Origin: Ectocarpus siliculosus
Taxonomy: Eukaryota; Sar; Phaeophyceae; Ectocarpales; Ectocarpaceae
DNA length: 64,000 nt
Reading direction: 5' to 3'
Assembly (NCBI GenBank): GCA_000310025.1
Contig: FN649733.1
Coordinates: forward strand, 4,299,640-4,363,639
A program made the translations under genes and the position numbers. Numbering within the stretch: position 1 is the first letter of the stretch; every line of letters begins with the position of its first letter. Under the pieces are notes generated by a model. It worked only from the letters and a program-made list of their open reading frames with translations, was not told where the DNA came from and ran no database searches. Below are positions 1-12,951 of the stretch, piece by piece.

Positions 1-3000
1 AGGTTGTCTGCCGCACCAAGAGGATGGGGGGAGCGTTCGGCGGCAAGGAGACTCGTTCCATATTCTTGTCGTGTGTGGCTGCTCTCGGGGCCCACTTGAC
101 AAAACGGTACGTACGGTGCGGAAGTGGGCCGTTGGAGATTCCTTTTCCCAAAACAGTATAATCTATTGATCGGATCACGCGTGTGACACGGTGTTCTGAC
201 CCGTTCGGTGGAGACCTCTACCAAACCTGACGCGCTTGTTGGTGGGGTCGCATTGTTCGTGGCAGACGGGTTTGGCCTCAATTCCATCTTTGATTTTCTC
301 GAGTGTTCTTGAGACTTTACGATTTCTGTGGACGCGACTCATGCTACTGTTATTGTTTCATCCTTCTTGTACCAGTGCGATCGAGCATTGCTTCCGTGTG
401 CCCGACAAATATGGACCCCGCGAATCGTAGCCTCGTGGCTCTTTCCGGTCTTCCTCATGTGTCCTGCCTTGTCCTGGAAGAGTTTCTTCCGGCCTATGCC
501 AATGCCATCGGGCTTCGGCGACCCATTAGAAGTCGCCAAAAACCGCGATGAAGGCACCGAACACACATCTTGTCACTCGGGGCCCCGTGGTTTCTGTCAT
601 GTTTGACTTTTCATGTGCATATCTGTCTGTGTTGCCCACTCTCCCAATACTTGTTGGACATTTTCTATCATTGTTTGCCTTTGATCCTTATTTCTGGTAT
701 CGCTCATGGCCATGGAAACCGTGGAATTTGATGGTGGGAGAGGGGTCACTTGACACAAGCAACACAACTGTTAGCTGCTGAGACCAACCGGTATAGCAAC
801 GGCAACGATGTCTGGAGATTCTCGGGTCCACGCCGTAGGACTGTTGTCAGAAAAGGGAACCTTTTGTTCATAGACAATCCGGGGAGACGTTGTGTGGTCA
901 CATGAAATGAGTTGACGTCGCCCCTTGTTTTTCTGCTTGGGGTGGCCTGTCACGCGCACATGGTACTCGCAGGCCCGTGAGGATCTGTCTTGACAGGGAC
1001 GTGGACATGCAGATCACCGGACACCGACACGCCTTCCTCGCCAAATACAAGGCCGGCGCTACAAAGTGAATTTCTAAGAGACCTTCGAAAATTTGCGTAT
1101 TGTGAAAATTTGCTTGTTGTAAATTTTCGACTACGATACGGGTTTTCGACCATGCCTAGCATCCTCTTCGGCCGTGGCAGAAAGGTCCGGGCGTGTCGAA
1201 CGATCTTGTGTCACCCGATTTTGTCGGTTTGGCTTTGGTTGCCTTTGATGGGATTGTCCTCCAGTCAACGGCTTGGCACATCCAGTTTCTGATTATCACA
1301 TGCAATTGAGGTTGGGAAAGAAGTTTCGCGTATTCCGTTTTTGTGACGCAACGCAACACGAGCGTCCTGAGTGTTCCCACGTGTCGTACGCACGTCGTGT
1401 TTCTCATTGCCTTGGCGGCTCAGGGATGGCAAGCTAGTCGGCATGGGCGTAACGCTGTACAACAACGCTGGCTGCAGCCTGGAACTGTCCTCTGCTGTCA
1501 TGGACAGGGCTCTCTTCAGTATCGACAACTGCTACAGGTCAGGCTGACGATGCTCGCGCTGTCGTTGTCTTGCCGCTGTCGTTCTTGCCGTTTGTTATCG
1601 CGGTGTTGTACAGTAGTTGTGGAAATCAGTGACACTCACTTGTTACCCACTTTATTGGCACACTTTTCGATATTTTCTACTCGATCGCGTCCGTCAGCCT
1701 CCTTCAGATCCACGGATTTACTCTTGGTGTGTTTTTTCGCTGTGTGCATTATTAACAGCTGGCCGGCTCTGCGCGTGAAGGGGTTGGTCTGCAAGACAAA
1801 CCAGGCCTCTCACACGGCCTTCCGGGGCTTCGGAGGACCGCAGGTAGGTAGCCCCGCCACGCATGGTCTCTCCAGGTTTCTTGTCACCTTGCATCACCCC
1901 TTGATGACACTTTTCTCTCATAAGCCCACCCCGCAGATGACCCTTGCATTCCTGTGTTTTCTTTTCCGCCTGATTTTGTATGCCTGACTTTGTGTGCAGG
2001 GCATGCTTGTCACCGAGACGGTGATGGACCACCTGGCCTCTTCCTTGGAAATGGACTCGTTTGTATTGCGCACGCTCAACTTGTACAAGGTTAGTGGACA
2101 TTCACCTTTCTGACGCCAATGCCGCGAGATAGGTCGTGCAGACTGTGGGATGACCGGCGGGTAGGAATCATGATGGAGAAGTCGGGGTTGCCCTTGTATT
2201 GTACGTGTCCGCAGTTCCCTACTTCGTACCGTAGACCCTTGCGCGCATCAAGACGGGGGAGACGGACAGCACCTAGGGGTCATAGCCACATTCAAGGACT
2301 GCACGAAGGGGGAGAATAGGAGAAGCTGTGCTCGGGGAGAACTGTACGCGTTAGTGTGAGACGAAGTACGCATAATCGGCTGGTACAGAGGCTGGTGCAA
2401 TGGGATCACCTAGCTTTCCACGTTGACCCGCCCGCCCTGCAACGAACGAGGACGCATCTCGGTGACACTCGCCTGCCCAACGCCATTGTCTAGCTCACAG
2501 GTCCATCCCGATCATCCAAACTTGCCAAGAGTTCATAGCCTTTCTTCCCTCCCACGATGTTCGCTTTGCATTTCCCCGATGGCTGTAGCCGGAAGAGCCA
2601 ACGCACTTCGGGCAGCCCCTGGAGGCCTGGAACATTCCCGCCGCTTGGAAGGAAATGCAGCAGTGGGCCGCCATCGAGCACCGCCGCAAGGAGGTGATGC
2701 GATGCAGTTTATTTGTTCGTTTCTTTAATCTTCTCTCAAGAGAGTGCAGCAGGGCGCGCCACGCGAATTTTCTGGCAAGGGTTGTGTTTTCGAGATGCCG
2801 TCCAGTCTTCAACGAGAGCAGCAAGTATTGTTCGTTTTGAGTGCCACAAGATGGCATGCCTGCTGTGTGTTTGTGTCTTCGTTGCGCCGCCTCTTTGTGC
2901 TCGAGTTCCAGCCATGGGAGAGGCATATTGTCAAAAACCGACGTCGGCTTCTACCATTTTGGCGGGAAGAATCACCGTCAGACTTGCGCTCCGCGGAAGG

Positions 3001-6000
3001 ACGGGGTAAAACGGAAGGATAACTAGGTTGGTCTCGGCATTATCGTACTGCGGCCGAGGGTATGTAAGCGAAACGCGCAGTCTCCCAACACCCCCTCTGC
3101 AATTTCAGAGTTGCTTACTTGATTGTTCCGATCTTGCTCTCCTGTCGGCGTGTCAGGTGGACGCGTTCAACTCCTCCAGCCGGTACAGGAAGAGAGGACT
3201 CGCCGTTGTTCCGACGAAGTTCGGGATCAGGTATTTCTCTTGGAACGCGTTCGTGCCCATGGTCTTGGTTGTGAACTTCGCCCCGGCACCTATTTGCTCG
3301 CAACGAACACCCCGGAATCAGTCCGGAGGCAGGATCGCCTTTAAGTTGGGGATTAAGCCCAGTGTAGTTCATTCCGTGTGAACTCGGCCACGACTTTTGT
3401 GTAGATATAGACGGACTGGTAGAAGCCCCGGGTGTGGCTGGTGCTTCCCATGCTTGCTTGCTCTATGTGCTCGTCAAATTCACGGCATGGTCCCCCATAC
3501 GACAGCGTTTCTTTCAGTCAATTGATATGTGCGTATCATTCGAGCATCGCGGCGACCCTCTCCTTCTACCCCCTCCCACTGTGAGGTGGTACTTTTTTCA
3601 GCCCCAAGTTTTCCGGCTCATTCCTTGAACCCTAGTCCAAGCTCACCTAAAGCGTCTGGTACACCTTGGTTCTTATTTCTCCATGAGATCGATCTACTTC
3701 TTTGGTCCCGCCCGGCATATCACCTGCACCCTCCCCCCCCCCTCTCGATGCGTGTGGATGCCTCAAAAAGCTTTACGGTGAGATTTTTGAACCAGGCCGG
3801 GGCGCTCGTGCACGTGTACTTAGACGGGACGGTGCTGGTGAGTCACGGTGGTACGGAGATGGGACAGGGACTCCACACGAAGGTCTGCCAAGTCGTGGCC
3901 AACGAGTTCAACATCGACGTGGAGAAGGTATGCTCCCACCAACTTCAAGCCCATCTTTTATAACAGTCTTACACCCTCGTAAACTCGGTGATTTGTCAGT
4001 GTTCAGCTGGTTCACGCTGAGTTGCGCCTGGTTGCTCAAGCTAGGGGCGCACTGCATCAGAACGCCGCCAAAAGAGCGACCATGACCGACTCATCCCCTC
4101 GAACGGATCATTCTACGCGAGACGGTCACGTAAAAGTGCCCATGAGCACGCCAACAGTTGTTCCCTCCATACATGTTCATCAACTCGGTTGAATCTTACA
4201 TCTGCCCGCCCGCTGTGCGGGGCCGTTGTGACAGGTACACATCTCGGAAACGGCAACCGACAGAGTTGCCAACACGACCCCCACAGCAGCATCCATGTCG
4301 ACGGATCTGTACGGCATGGCCGCCCTCGATGCGTGCGAGCAGATCACAGAGAGGCTCCGGCCCGTCATGGCGCAACTACCGGAAGGAACTCCATTCGCTA
4401 CCATCGTTCAGGCAAGCGCCACAAAGTATTGGTTGTTGTACTCGAGCCAATCGCGAATACGCCAACAGTGGCAATGCCCGTTTTTTCTGCTGTACGATTT
4501 CTCCATGGGTTGTATGACCTGCGTCATGCCTGTGGTTTTCACGGCATGAAGCGATGCCGATATTTGGTGATCTCATATGTTTCGAAAGAGTCCGTGGATA
4601 TTGCGATATTCTGAACATCTAGGTTAGGGTTTTCCTGTTGTGAGCCCGCTACTGTAGCAATAATGCAATGGGTCTGAGTTGAGGCCGGGGCTATCCCCCG
4701 GGCTATCATACAATCCACTATATGTTATACAAGTCCAGAACGTTTGAGCAGACCATGGAAGCGGTGAACAGAGACTTTTTCTCACACGTCGCCGATGTGA
4801 CTCTCTTTGCTTGGGTAGTCACTGCCACCGCTGTGCCTTCTTCGTTTTTCCTTGCGTTGTATTGCCGGCATTTTATGGTGGACATTACGACCAAACAACC
4901 TAATTCCATTGCCGGTCGCCTTTAAGCCTGCAGTTGGTGTGGGAACCATGGTGATGGCTGACGTAGATTACCGCGTGGTTGGTTTACACCTTATCCGCCC
5001 TTGAACCCCAGGCTGCGTATTTCCAGCGGATCCAACTTTCGGCCCAAGGGTTCTACATTGTGCACGCCGAGCGATGTAATTACGATTTCGACATGGAGAC
5101 CACCAATAACAGGGACAGAGGGCTCCCTTTCAACTACTTCACTCAGGTGGGGGAACGGACGAGAACGCGGCGTTGTGCCCCTGCGGTTTCTCTATACAAC
5201 TTGCAATGAATCACTGCCGAATGAATTGGGCGTGCGCATAGGGTTAAAAATATTGACATATTTCTCAGTGAACTTCTGCCGCTGCTGACGGTGGTACCGC
5301 CACTGCTGCTTCCGTCGCTGATAAGGGTGTGGCGGCCAGCGAGGTGGAGATTGACTGTCTCACCGGAGACGCCAAAGTGATGAGGGCTGACATCCTCATG
5401 GACATCGGGACTAGCGTCAACCCGGCTATCGACATCGGTCAGATCGAGGGAGCTTTCATTCAGGTTGGCGTTCGTTGCATGTTCGATCTCGTTGCGCCTT
5501 GATCTACAGCAATGTTTTCGAACATCAAGATTCGCAATTGGCTCTATCCAACTCGCTTTACAAACTCTTCACGCACTTAATCGCACGGCACGCTACATGA
5601 GGGGGATGACCGGGTAGATGAGACAGCCTTCTTCAATGAAAATAGATGGCATTTTGTTTTTGAAATTGGGAAATCATACGACGAGCGCCGTTGCGAGGAA
5701 CGCATAGGAGTATTTGGTTTGCGTCAAGTGCCAAGCTCGCCCCGGTCTTGTGTTTTCCTCTCTTCTGTGGACTTGGGGAGTAGGGGCGGCTCTCGATCAG
5801 ATGTTTTTCACTACCCTCCAGGTGTTCGTTCGTATATCGGTCATATCCGAGCGTACATCGTGCTCTTGTTCAAACGTATGCCCAATGCTTTTCAGGGCTA
5901 TGGTTGGTGTACGATGGAAGAAACAAGCTGGGGAGACTCGGAGCATCTCTGGGTAAAACCCGGGCAGCTCTTCACCAAGGGCCCTGGCACGTACAAAATC

Positions 6001-7207
6001 CCGTCTTTCAACGATGTGCCCTCAGACATGAGGGTCAAGCTCATGGACAGGGCGAACGCCTTCGCAGTCCACTCCTCGAAGGTGATTAAGGCACTGCTGT
6101 GTACTTGGTAATGTTTGGCTTGTTTGTCATAAGCGCCGCACAACAGAGCACGAAGCCATAGGAGCTTCATCTTTGGTCTTGGTTGAGCGTGCTTCGTGCG
6201 GTGGCCGAAGCCTTTCCTCTTGCACGATTCCCGCAAATGATGTCACGAGTAGTGTGTTCGAGATTTTCACTCCGGCCATTGGCGGCAAGACTTGGTTCAT
6301 CTCTTCGCGTTGCGCCCTTCCGAGGCAGTCATGATGAATCGGGGGCTTCATATGTCGATGAGAAGGCATGTAGTGAGGCGTTCGCCTCACCTTATGATGA
6401 TTTATACATACAAGACACCGTGGTCCGCTTGAACATGATGACCGGCCCCGTAGTGTAGCTTCTGATACTACATGTTTGCAGGCTTCGTGTATAGTGTGGT
6501 TTCCTCGTCGAGCGTAGAGGGTGAAAAGCCCCTGAGGGGACCACAACAGCATTATGGTGACACAAATCCACAACATTCAGGCTTTTCCATCTCTTTGCCC
6601 TTAGGCTGTGGGGGAGCCCCCGTTCTTCCTCGCATCCTCGGCGTTCTTGGCCATCAAGGATGCTGTGGCGTCAGCGAGAAAGGACCACAATAAAGGCAAA
6701 GCATCCTTTTTCCGACTCAACAGCCCAGCCTCTTCTGAAAGGTCGGTGGGACCTGATTAGAGAAGGTGTTTTTGTTTTGATTGGCCATTGCGTTTTTTGA
6801 CGTTTGGGTCTTGGTTCGTAGCCCTGATGTGTGTAGTGTTGCGGTCGAAGCCCCCGAATCCATGGCCCAGGGTAAGAATGCCGCTCTGCAGTCTCTTGCA
6901 GCCGAGCACATGACCACGATGTGGGCCTGTCAATAGCGTACGCAGTATATCGATTTTCTCTCCGTTACAACTGTTTCAGTTGCACGTGATTGTCTTCTTT
7001 CCTGTGAGTGGGGAATTGTCCAGGTTCCTTACGCTGGGTTAGCAATATTGCTGTGTTCCATTACAATACCTCGCCTCGTTGCGATCGTCTTCCTTTGTCA
7101 GGATCCGCACGGCTTGCCTCGATGGCATCATGGAGCGCTCCGCTGCCGCAGAAGACGGCGAAGGCCCTGTCCACGTTAGTGACTACCAGGCGAAGGGCTC
7201 GTGGTAA
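1..7207 (+). CDS. XDH: Xanthine dehydrogenase, C-terminal 14 exons (5' partial)
   Basis: Oxidises hypoxanthine to xanthine and xanthine to urate in purine catabolism. Exons: 3-106, 973-1065, 1424-1537, 1759-1843, 2000-2089, 2589-2693, 3157-3230, 3771-3927, 4235-4411, 5012-5146, 5326-5463, 5896-6081, 6605-6741, 7102-7207; all junction phases agree and the chain gives about 566 residues ending in TAA. Only the molybdopterin-binding part is present; the 2Fe-2S and FAD domains would lie to the left of the window. Visible landmarks: [11 protein letters not shown] (bovine Glu802 equivalent), MDRALF (Arg880), AFRGFGGPQ (Phe914), SFTV spanning exons 7/8 (Phe1009), [12 protein letters not shown], and AVGEPP with the catalytic Glu1261 equivalent. 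All key residues are intact. Bases 1-2 (AG) look like the tail of a preceding intron. Intron 9 is GC-AG, and the acceptor at 5325 is AAG. An aldehyde oxidase is the alternative; overall motif spacing favours XDH. Confidence 0.94.
4412..5011 (+). other. GC-AG intron in the XDH gene
   Basis: The donor reads CAG|GCAAGC after the codons for TIVQ, and the acceptor is CCCAG before [10 protein letters not shown]. Both flanking exons match xanthine dehydrogenase in phase 0. The GC donor is therefore required to keep the protein intact. Confidence 0.85.
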
Positions 7208-8970
7208 AGGGGGTTGCTTTCTCTTGCCTCAGGATGCTGCTCCTCTGCCTGTTTCACACTGTACGGAGAGGCTTGATTCACTACATATGAGCTGACATAG
7301 TGATTATGTAGGCATCGAACGGGGACTCGCGTTCATGTTGAGTTCTTTAAGGTGTTGAAAATGTAGGCGGCATGGTGTGAGTATTTCGGGCAAGTGTGAA
7401 ATTCGTCAATCAAGCGGTCCGATCGTTCACTGCAATTTGTGTGCCGTGTAATTTCCACGCTCTTCCACGGGGGATACTTAAATCCCGGAACATAATGTCG
7501 AAAATTTCCTCTAGCAACCATTCGACGTGGATCCTTGTTGCGGCTCAAAACTAGGATTGAACATTGAGGGGGCTCACTACGGTTACTCCCCCGTCCCGCC
7601 TGATAACCCAACTAGCGGCAGGTTGTGGGTTCGATTCTCTCTCCGGAGTTTTTTTTCCCCGTATTTATTCCCAGCAAGCTGCGGTTGAAAGTGAACTACT
7701 GCATATCGTCACTACACCTTCGGCTTCACGTTCGACAAGGAAAAGAGATGCCTTGACCCTCCTCGCAACTTAAATTAAGGCAAGCAGGGGCTCGGCAACA
7801 GGCTGGGAGTGAAGAGTCGGCGCTGACCCGATCCCATTCCACTGCACCGGAGAACATGAAGCACTCGGAGGTCAACTCGAACACCGGTTCAAGAGGTTCT
7901 ACTGCCCCGTCAACGCCACCCGTCATTGTGGGTCTGCGAGTGAGAAAGAAACTAAGCCATCGGCACATTTCCAACCCCGGCAAAGGGCCAAACAACGCCG
8001 CAGAAAGCACGGTGAACATGACACAAGGACGTTCCCGAGCCGGTTCCGGGTCACTCGGGTGGTTGGGGAGTACTGTAGCTTCAGGTCGTCGGTGCGACTG
8101 GAAGCCGTCCTGCTCGCTGACCACGTCCCTCGAAGGAGGGGCCGCTCGCCAGCTAGGGCCCAGTGGCGTCGATTTTGAAATCCTGACAGGACCCCGTTCT
8201 TGCAGAGTTGAGCTTACCTCTGTCTGCGAACGAACGCTATTGCCGATGCATCTTGCGTGGTCCATGTGACGTATTCCCGCCTCTTCCAAGGAGAGGAGCC
8301 CTCGAGGAAGGACTCTACCGCGAAGACATGGGCCCACCACCCAGTCTACCGGTCTGCGGCACCATCACTACACCCATCGTCAATTTCTTTGGTCCGTCCA
8401 CGTCGCGATCGGTATCGTAGACCCCGCACGAGACTAGTGTCGGGGGCCATTTTCTCCCGGTTGATGGGCAGCGGTTGTTTTGGGTGGGAAGGTGCGCGGC
8501 ACTCAACGTCGTGTCCACCGGTTGCCCTCGACATTCCAATTGCCGTACCCTTGTGGTCGTGGCTGTCTGCGTCATCCGTGCCACTCATTATCCTCGTGGT
8601 CACACGGATTTCATTCTGAATTTGGTGGCGTAGAGAGGCGAATAGGGGAGCACTGCGAGTGAAAGCAGCAGATATGAGTGAGGTATTGCCGTAACAGTGC
8701 TGACGTTTTCCCCTAACCCAAAGACAGAGCGAATGAAGAAGAGCAGTTGTGTGGGGGGGCCAAAAGAACTATGAACCCGAGCCGCGACCCCTGTAGCACT
8801 GACACACGCCTGGATATGCCTATGCCCAAAAGTAGAACATGAGAAAACTACGAAATCTACATATGGTATGTGTACACAGCAGTATATTCTTCATCATCCC
8901 TTCCGGTCGGAGAACCACTGCTCAATCTCAAACAAATTGGCTTGTATATTCTTTCACGGCGGAGGCAAGG

Positions 8971-9007
8971 GAGAGAGAGAGAGCGAGACAGACAGACAGA
9001 CAGAGAG
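8971..9007. repeat. GA/CAGA microsatellite
   Basis: A purine-rich run of GA units passes into four CAGA units. It lies outside any supported exon. Confidence 0.85.
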
Positions 9008-10370
9008 CATCGAGGAAGGTGCAAGATCGTGGCGCTTTTGTAGACCGAGAGCGAGCAGGGCAGATTCGAAAACTATTCACGCGCCGATGTGGCCATTCGT
9101 GCCCTTTTTTTCTTGCCGCTGTTCCGTTTGGTGCATACCGGACGCCCTTCAAGCTAAACCTCAACACAGAGAGTCAATTATTGAATCTATTCGCTCGTGG
9201 ATTTTGCACCGGCACTTTCATGCATTGAAGTGAGATGCCGCTGCGAGGTTCACCGGCCAATTGTCTTCTTCCACCAATCAGATTTCGAAGGCAAGACAAA
9301 CGTAAGTATATACTGCGAAAAATAGATCGCCCACCGCGGCGGCCCGGCCCAGGTTGTTGGGTCAACGCTTTCCGGCCCCAACATACATAGATGTTTCTGC
9401 CCGTCACCCCTATCCCAAGACATATATTTCAAAGACGTTCTACTGGGCACGTTGGATGTCTGCAGGACTTCTTCCAGCACGCCAGAGGGGCGGCTCAAAC
9501 GATACCTGACACAGCCAACAAGTGGCTCGTACTTTCGGCCGATCACCGGCGCGGTGTTCACCCCTCACGCGGATTCGCAGGAATGTACAGTGACTGTCGA
9601 GAGCCCTGAAGCGCACGAAAGTACTACCACCGTTTCGTATCGTCTCTCATCGAAAATGGTCCTTCGGTGGCTCTACCAGCCCCATGGAAGTCTTGCCCTG
9701 TCACTGGTGCCGTGCGTCGGGCATGCGCGCGGTCGCTTCAACACGACAACACCAGATGACACAAGTCTCCAACTCTTGGTGGCGTGGCAGAGAATCACGT
9801 GTGCGCTAGTCCGCCGCAACGCGCAATCCCCATCAAAAATCCAATAACGCACCTTTATCTTGTATGACCGCAGCATCAACTCATGCTGTACTTCTGACGG
9901 CAGTTTGCCACCTGCATCGTGCCTGATGGGTGAAACCCTCGCGGACTCCGTCCCGCTGGCAGGCATGCAAGGAGATGATCCAATGGTTTGTAGACTGCGG
10001 CCACAGATAGAGAAAAATATTTCCCTCGAGAAAAATACTCCCTCAGAGTATTAGGCGTTTTGCGCCACCTCAATGTGTAAGTTCCTCACAGGTTTTGCAT
10101 TCACCATCACAACCTCCAAAGCCCCGTAATTCGGTCCATATTTTCCCATGCATGACAGCTTCGGAGTAGTGGGAGGGTCTCAGTAGCTTCGAAATTGAAG
10201 GGACTTCCAAACAGAGGATGGTTCCGCACGCCTTATCTTGCAAGAAAAAAAGCTGGACAGACAAGCCGTTTCGCTTGGACTACTCCATCGGGGAACCCAA
10301 CCCCGAGCATGAACAACGCAAAGGCCGAACCCTGTACCGACACTACCTCGAGACTTAACCACCCCTGCCT

Positions 10371-10412
10371 CGAGGGGTAACCGAGGCCGAAAGGGCCTCG
10401 TGAGGCTTCGCC
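10371..10412. other. GC-rich inverted repeat (hairpin)
   Basis: CGAGGCC and GGCCTCG form a 7-base-pair stem around a GAAAG loop, preceded by the palindrome CCTCGAGG. No function can be assigned; it may be part of a decayed mobile element. Confidence 0.4.
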
Positions 10413-12951
10413 GCGCGTTGGGTAAGCGTTTCCTCGAAAACCAACCCGAGAGGCAAAAAAGGGAGCCATTCTCCGATCAGGTTCTCTCCTGAGCAGCAAA
10501 AATATTGAGGGTTCTACTGTATTGTGCTCTGGCTTCCTTTCACAGCACCTTATGGAAAACCACGCTAAGACAGACCAACACTACACTCATGACGGAAATC
10601 CAACATTGTCACCCCAGAGGCAAACCCTAATGGCCGTACGACAGTACTGAGGCCATCCGCGTGTTTCCTGCCGACAATATAATGGTTGTAGCTCGATGCG
10701 CACATACTAGACAGCAATTCTCTATCGAGCACCAACACCATCAGATGGCAAAGATAACTTCTTTGCGACCCGAGACCGCACAAATATTTTGGCTCCCTCA
10801 GAGGGATACAGACAGGGGACAGTGAGACACGGCCCCGTGTGGTGAACAAGAATCTTAGGGCCACCAATTCGCTCTCTTTGCAAAACGAACACAACCACGT
10901 CACCGGAAAATCACACCGCCTAGACCCCAAACAATGCTCGCACTATTTCCGGTGGCGACCATAGGTCACTGACCGCCGAGTGGCATTCGATCAAGCAGTC
11001 TTTTCGAGATCGGAACTAGAGAGTCTGCTCTCCCTTACTGCTTGTCTGCCTCTCGGAATGGTCCTAAGCCCTAAAATGCGATCAAACATCTTTGACACTG
11101 CTTGTACGAAATAAAGACCTCGGGGTCACGCAAGGGGTACGAATGGAGTTCAAATTATCAGGAGTTTTTTGTTCATCCCCCCGTGGATCGCTTGTGCGTT
11201 GCATTCCCAAACCCACCCACTCTGCCCCATATCGCAACTCACCGCGGTCGCCTTAACATCTCCGACACCGAGAGGCCGAGGGCAAGGGTGCAAAGAGAAA
11301 GACCCTTACCGTCCCCGAAATGATTTCATTCCGAATCCGTCCGCCCACTCTTCCTCCTGGTCTACACCCTCGCTTCCGGCGCTGCTCGGTCGAGGAGAAG
11401 ATGTGGCGGCCGGCTGCAGTCGCGTAGCAAGCAAGGCGGAGAGATTGCAAAGAACGTGTTAGAGGCACCCTGAGAGAATCGTGATGCGGAACCGGGTTGT
11501 GGGTGAAATGCAAGGAAAAAGCACCGATGGAAGGGTGGGAATAAACGGTGTGATACGCACTTTCCTTCAAAGGCTGTCAGCGCCAAAATCGCTGCAGAAA
11601 AGACTTGACTGCAGCGGAACACGGAACGTGGCACACGCGTCGAGATAGATTCAGACAACACGGAGCATGATCTACCTGGCTTCCTGAATAAGCACGGTTG
11701 GTGTGATACAGCACCACGCACAAACTCCTCGCGTCGAAGAGTGCGACGGTAGCTTCACTGCGTCCTCATTTTCTTGCAGGAATCCTCTGCCACGGTCGCC
11801 GCGAAGCTTCTGCAAGTGACTGAAGCTGAAGCCCATTCTCCATTTCAGCTATGCTCAACATATTTATTGGAGGACGTTCCTCCATTCTCTCAAGCGCGAA
11901 GGCGTCTCTAGGTGTGGTGTAGCAACAATTTCTCAACACCTATTCTATTTGCAACCACGACATCGGTACGGAAGACGGACGGACCAGTGACTATACTTGT
12001 TGCTACGAGTTCAATACCAACGGCAACAACGACCATCGCACTAGCTGAAAAGAAATATCGATATCCATGTTTCCCCCAAGCTGTACCACTAACAAAGAAC
12101 AGGCACGCCCGCAATGGCCGAACAACAATGAATTCCATCGCCAAACCGTAGGAAGTCGAGATGTTCTTACGCCTACCTTGGATGCAACCTGACACCCCTT
12201 CTTTCTCCATAGCAGTGGTTCTTCAGACTCGTCCTGGAGGTTGTCTCGGAGCTCACTGTCGGTCAGAAAGACCACAATGCTCTGAGACGGGTCCAGCCGG
12301 GCAAAACAATAGCAACATCATAGGAGGTGTGGTATCAGAAGCAATCAGGATATCCCGACTAGAGGAAAGCCGCTTGTATCTATCTAATACGCGAAAATGA
12401 GCTTCGGGCGGAGCATCACACTGAATCAGCACGTGAAGGGCTGTTGAACTCTTCGTTCCTTTCATTTCAACGTCTGCGCGACATGATGTCGCTGAGTCGT
12501 ATCTAGTCGATTCGACAAATGGTGGGCATCACCAAAAATGCGCCCGTGAGGGTTAGGCGGGCAAGGGGAGGGAGTCTAAGGCCGCATAGGAGTACCGTAC
12601 CAACGAAGAGCTCGAGTATTGCACCCAAAGAGTAATCCGTTACCGGTGGATCTGATGCATAAGGACATACGACAAATCACGAACACGAACACTAACACAC
12701 GCGAGTAAACAAAAACAAATCACTCGATCGCCCCATGACACGTCGCAGTGCTGCTGTCGCAGGGGGTCTGGGACAGAGTTGCTACATAGAATAAGGTAGC
12801 GTAAAACAAATCCTGGTAGACATTTCTCGTTGCAACCGTGACAAAAACGATGCAGCGGGCGCCAATCATTCAACCACGGTGACAGCCCGACGACACCAAT
12901 CATAGCGTGCCGCAAGACGATTGACGCAATGCCGACACGAACAACCGAGTG

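Larger units (their letters stand above)
7208..12951. other. Gene-poor interval between XDH and the HMG-box gene
   Basis: I find no exon chain with splice sites and a recognisable family here. Short open frames occur on both strands but have unconvincing composition. Contents noted: a GA/CAGA microsatellite near 8971-9007, a GC-rich hairpin near 10371-10412, and a B-box-like motif at 7628-7640 followed by a T run. The interval lies between two convergent genes, so it must hold both 3' untranslated regions; the rest may be decayed repeat sequence. Confidence 0.5.

Noticed and set aside
7569-7660. tRNA or tRNA-derived SINE candidate (GGTTCGATTCTC followed by a T run)
   Set aside because: Only the B-box-like motif is present. 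The T-stem has mismatches and I could not build acceptor, D and anticodon arms.
10498-10525. pogo/Tigger-like terminal inverted repeat (GAGGGTTCTACTGTA)
   Set aside because: No matching opposite terminus and no transposase fragment were found nearby.
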